From contig JAGALN010000130.1 of assembly GCA_017625185.1 (NCBI GenBank), positions 1 through 5,201 on the forward strand: a DNA stretch of 5,201 bases, written 5' to 3'. Positions within the stretch are counted from its first letter, which is position 1, and each line of letters begins with the position of its first letter. Made by a program: the position numbers and the translations under genes. Shown piece after piece: positions 4,972 to 5,201 of the stretch. The notes under the pieces are model-generated. The model ran no database searches, had not been told where the DNA came from, and saw only the letters and a list, made by a program, of their open reading frames with translations. The DNA is from Clostridia bacterium. Its GTDB lineage: Bacteria > Bacillota > Clostridia > Monoglobales > Monoglobaceae.

Positions 4972-5201
4972 ATGAGTAAGGTGGATAAAACAGTTCTGCG
5001 GGAAACCCGTTATCTGGCGGCATGGTCGGGAGTCTTTTCTCTTTTTTTGCAGGTTGGCTTTTTGCTGGCAGGAAAGTGGAGTGTCGCTGTGCTTTGGGGG
5101 ACTCTCTGGGGTGCGGCAGTGATGCTGCTGAACTTCTTCCTGATGGGACTTTCGGTGCAAAAGGCGGTAACCAGGGAAGAAGCTGATGCGAAAAAAGTGA
5201 T
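4972..5201 (+). CDS. Small two-helix membrane protein, ATP synthase subunit I-like, 3' end outside window
   Basis: The first 76 residues of an open frame that continues past the right edge. The start ATG has AAGGAG 8 bases upstream; GTG at 4969 is a weaker in-frame alternative. The chain has a charged N-terminus (MSKVDKTVLRETRYLAAW), a first membrane helix at about 15-33, a short turn (AGKWSV), a second helix at about 38-60 ending NFFLMGLSVQKAV, and then a charged, helix-forming cytoplasmic segment EEADAKKV. This matches my memory of small proteins at the head of clostridial F-type ATP synthase operons, related to AtpI, thought to help assemble the c-ring. That identity rests on pattern memory alone and the defining atpB/atpE neighbours would lie outside the window. 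It may also simply be an unassigned membrane protein. Confidence 0.6.
   Translation, partial: MSKVDKTVLRETRYLAAWSGVFSLFLQVGFLLAGKWSVAVLWGTLWGAAVMLLNFFLMGLSVQKAVTREEADAKKV

Noticed and set aside
4762..5160. A minus-strand open frame across the DUF554 end and the last gene
   Set aside because: It is antisense to two better-supported genes with good ribosome binding sites, and its composition (His, Gln, Ser rich) is that of a mirror frame.
1..5201. Mobile element, CRISPR array, tRNA or toxin-antitoxin module
   Set aside because: No spaced repeats in series, transposase or integrase motifs, cloverleaf folds or small paired toxin-like frames were seen on either strand.

Overview
The window looks like chromosomal DNA from a Firmicute of the class Clostridia, possibly a gut Oscillospiraceae-like lineage. 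The evidence is strong AGGAGG-type ribosome binding sites, sigma-A promoters close to TTGACA-17-TATAAT, moderate G+C, and the protein families present (AEC permease, small SLC13/CitMHS permease, DUF554 protein, AraC regulator, and a small two-helix protein of the kind I associate with clostridial ATP synthase operons). Taxonomy is inference; there is no rRNA or other marker gene.

Layout. Positions 1-28 hold a perfect hairpin. A CitMHS/SLC13-type anion permease runs on the minus strand (44-1144), with its own consensus promoter at 1177-1205. Upstream is a minus-strand pair: an uncharacterised NodB/polysaccharide-deacetylase-like protein (2184-3110) followed 11 bases later by an AEC-family permease (1222-2172). 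Divergent from this pair, on the plus strand, is an AraC-family regulator (3253-4140). Next on the plus strand come a DUF554 membrane protein (4223-4909) with its own consensus promoter overlapping the araC stop codon, and the start of a small two-helix membrane protein that runs off the window (4972-5201).

How the parts fit. The clearest unit is the regulator plus the divergent operon. The 142-base divergent region carries two exact 13-base direct repeats 19 bases apart. One copy abuts the -35 box of the operon promoter and the other covers the -35 box of the regulator promoter. This is the geometry expected of an AraC protein that activates a neighbouring catabolic or uptake operon and controls itself. 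The operon pairs a transporter for a small, probably anionic, metabolite with a predicted cytoplasmic carbohydrate-active or hydrolase-like protein of unknown substrate. I know of no named pathway for this trio; it is the best candidate here for an undescribed small system.

The second notable spot is the 77-base gap between the AEC gene and the SLC13 gene. An 11-bp GC-rich inverted repeat is interleaved with a perfect consensus promoter. It could be a terminator whose U-tract doubles as the next gene's -10 box, or an operator across the promoter. No mobile elements, tRNA, rRNA, CRISPR or riboswitch were seen. Coding density is high, and the longest stretch without a gene is the 142-base divergent region.
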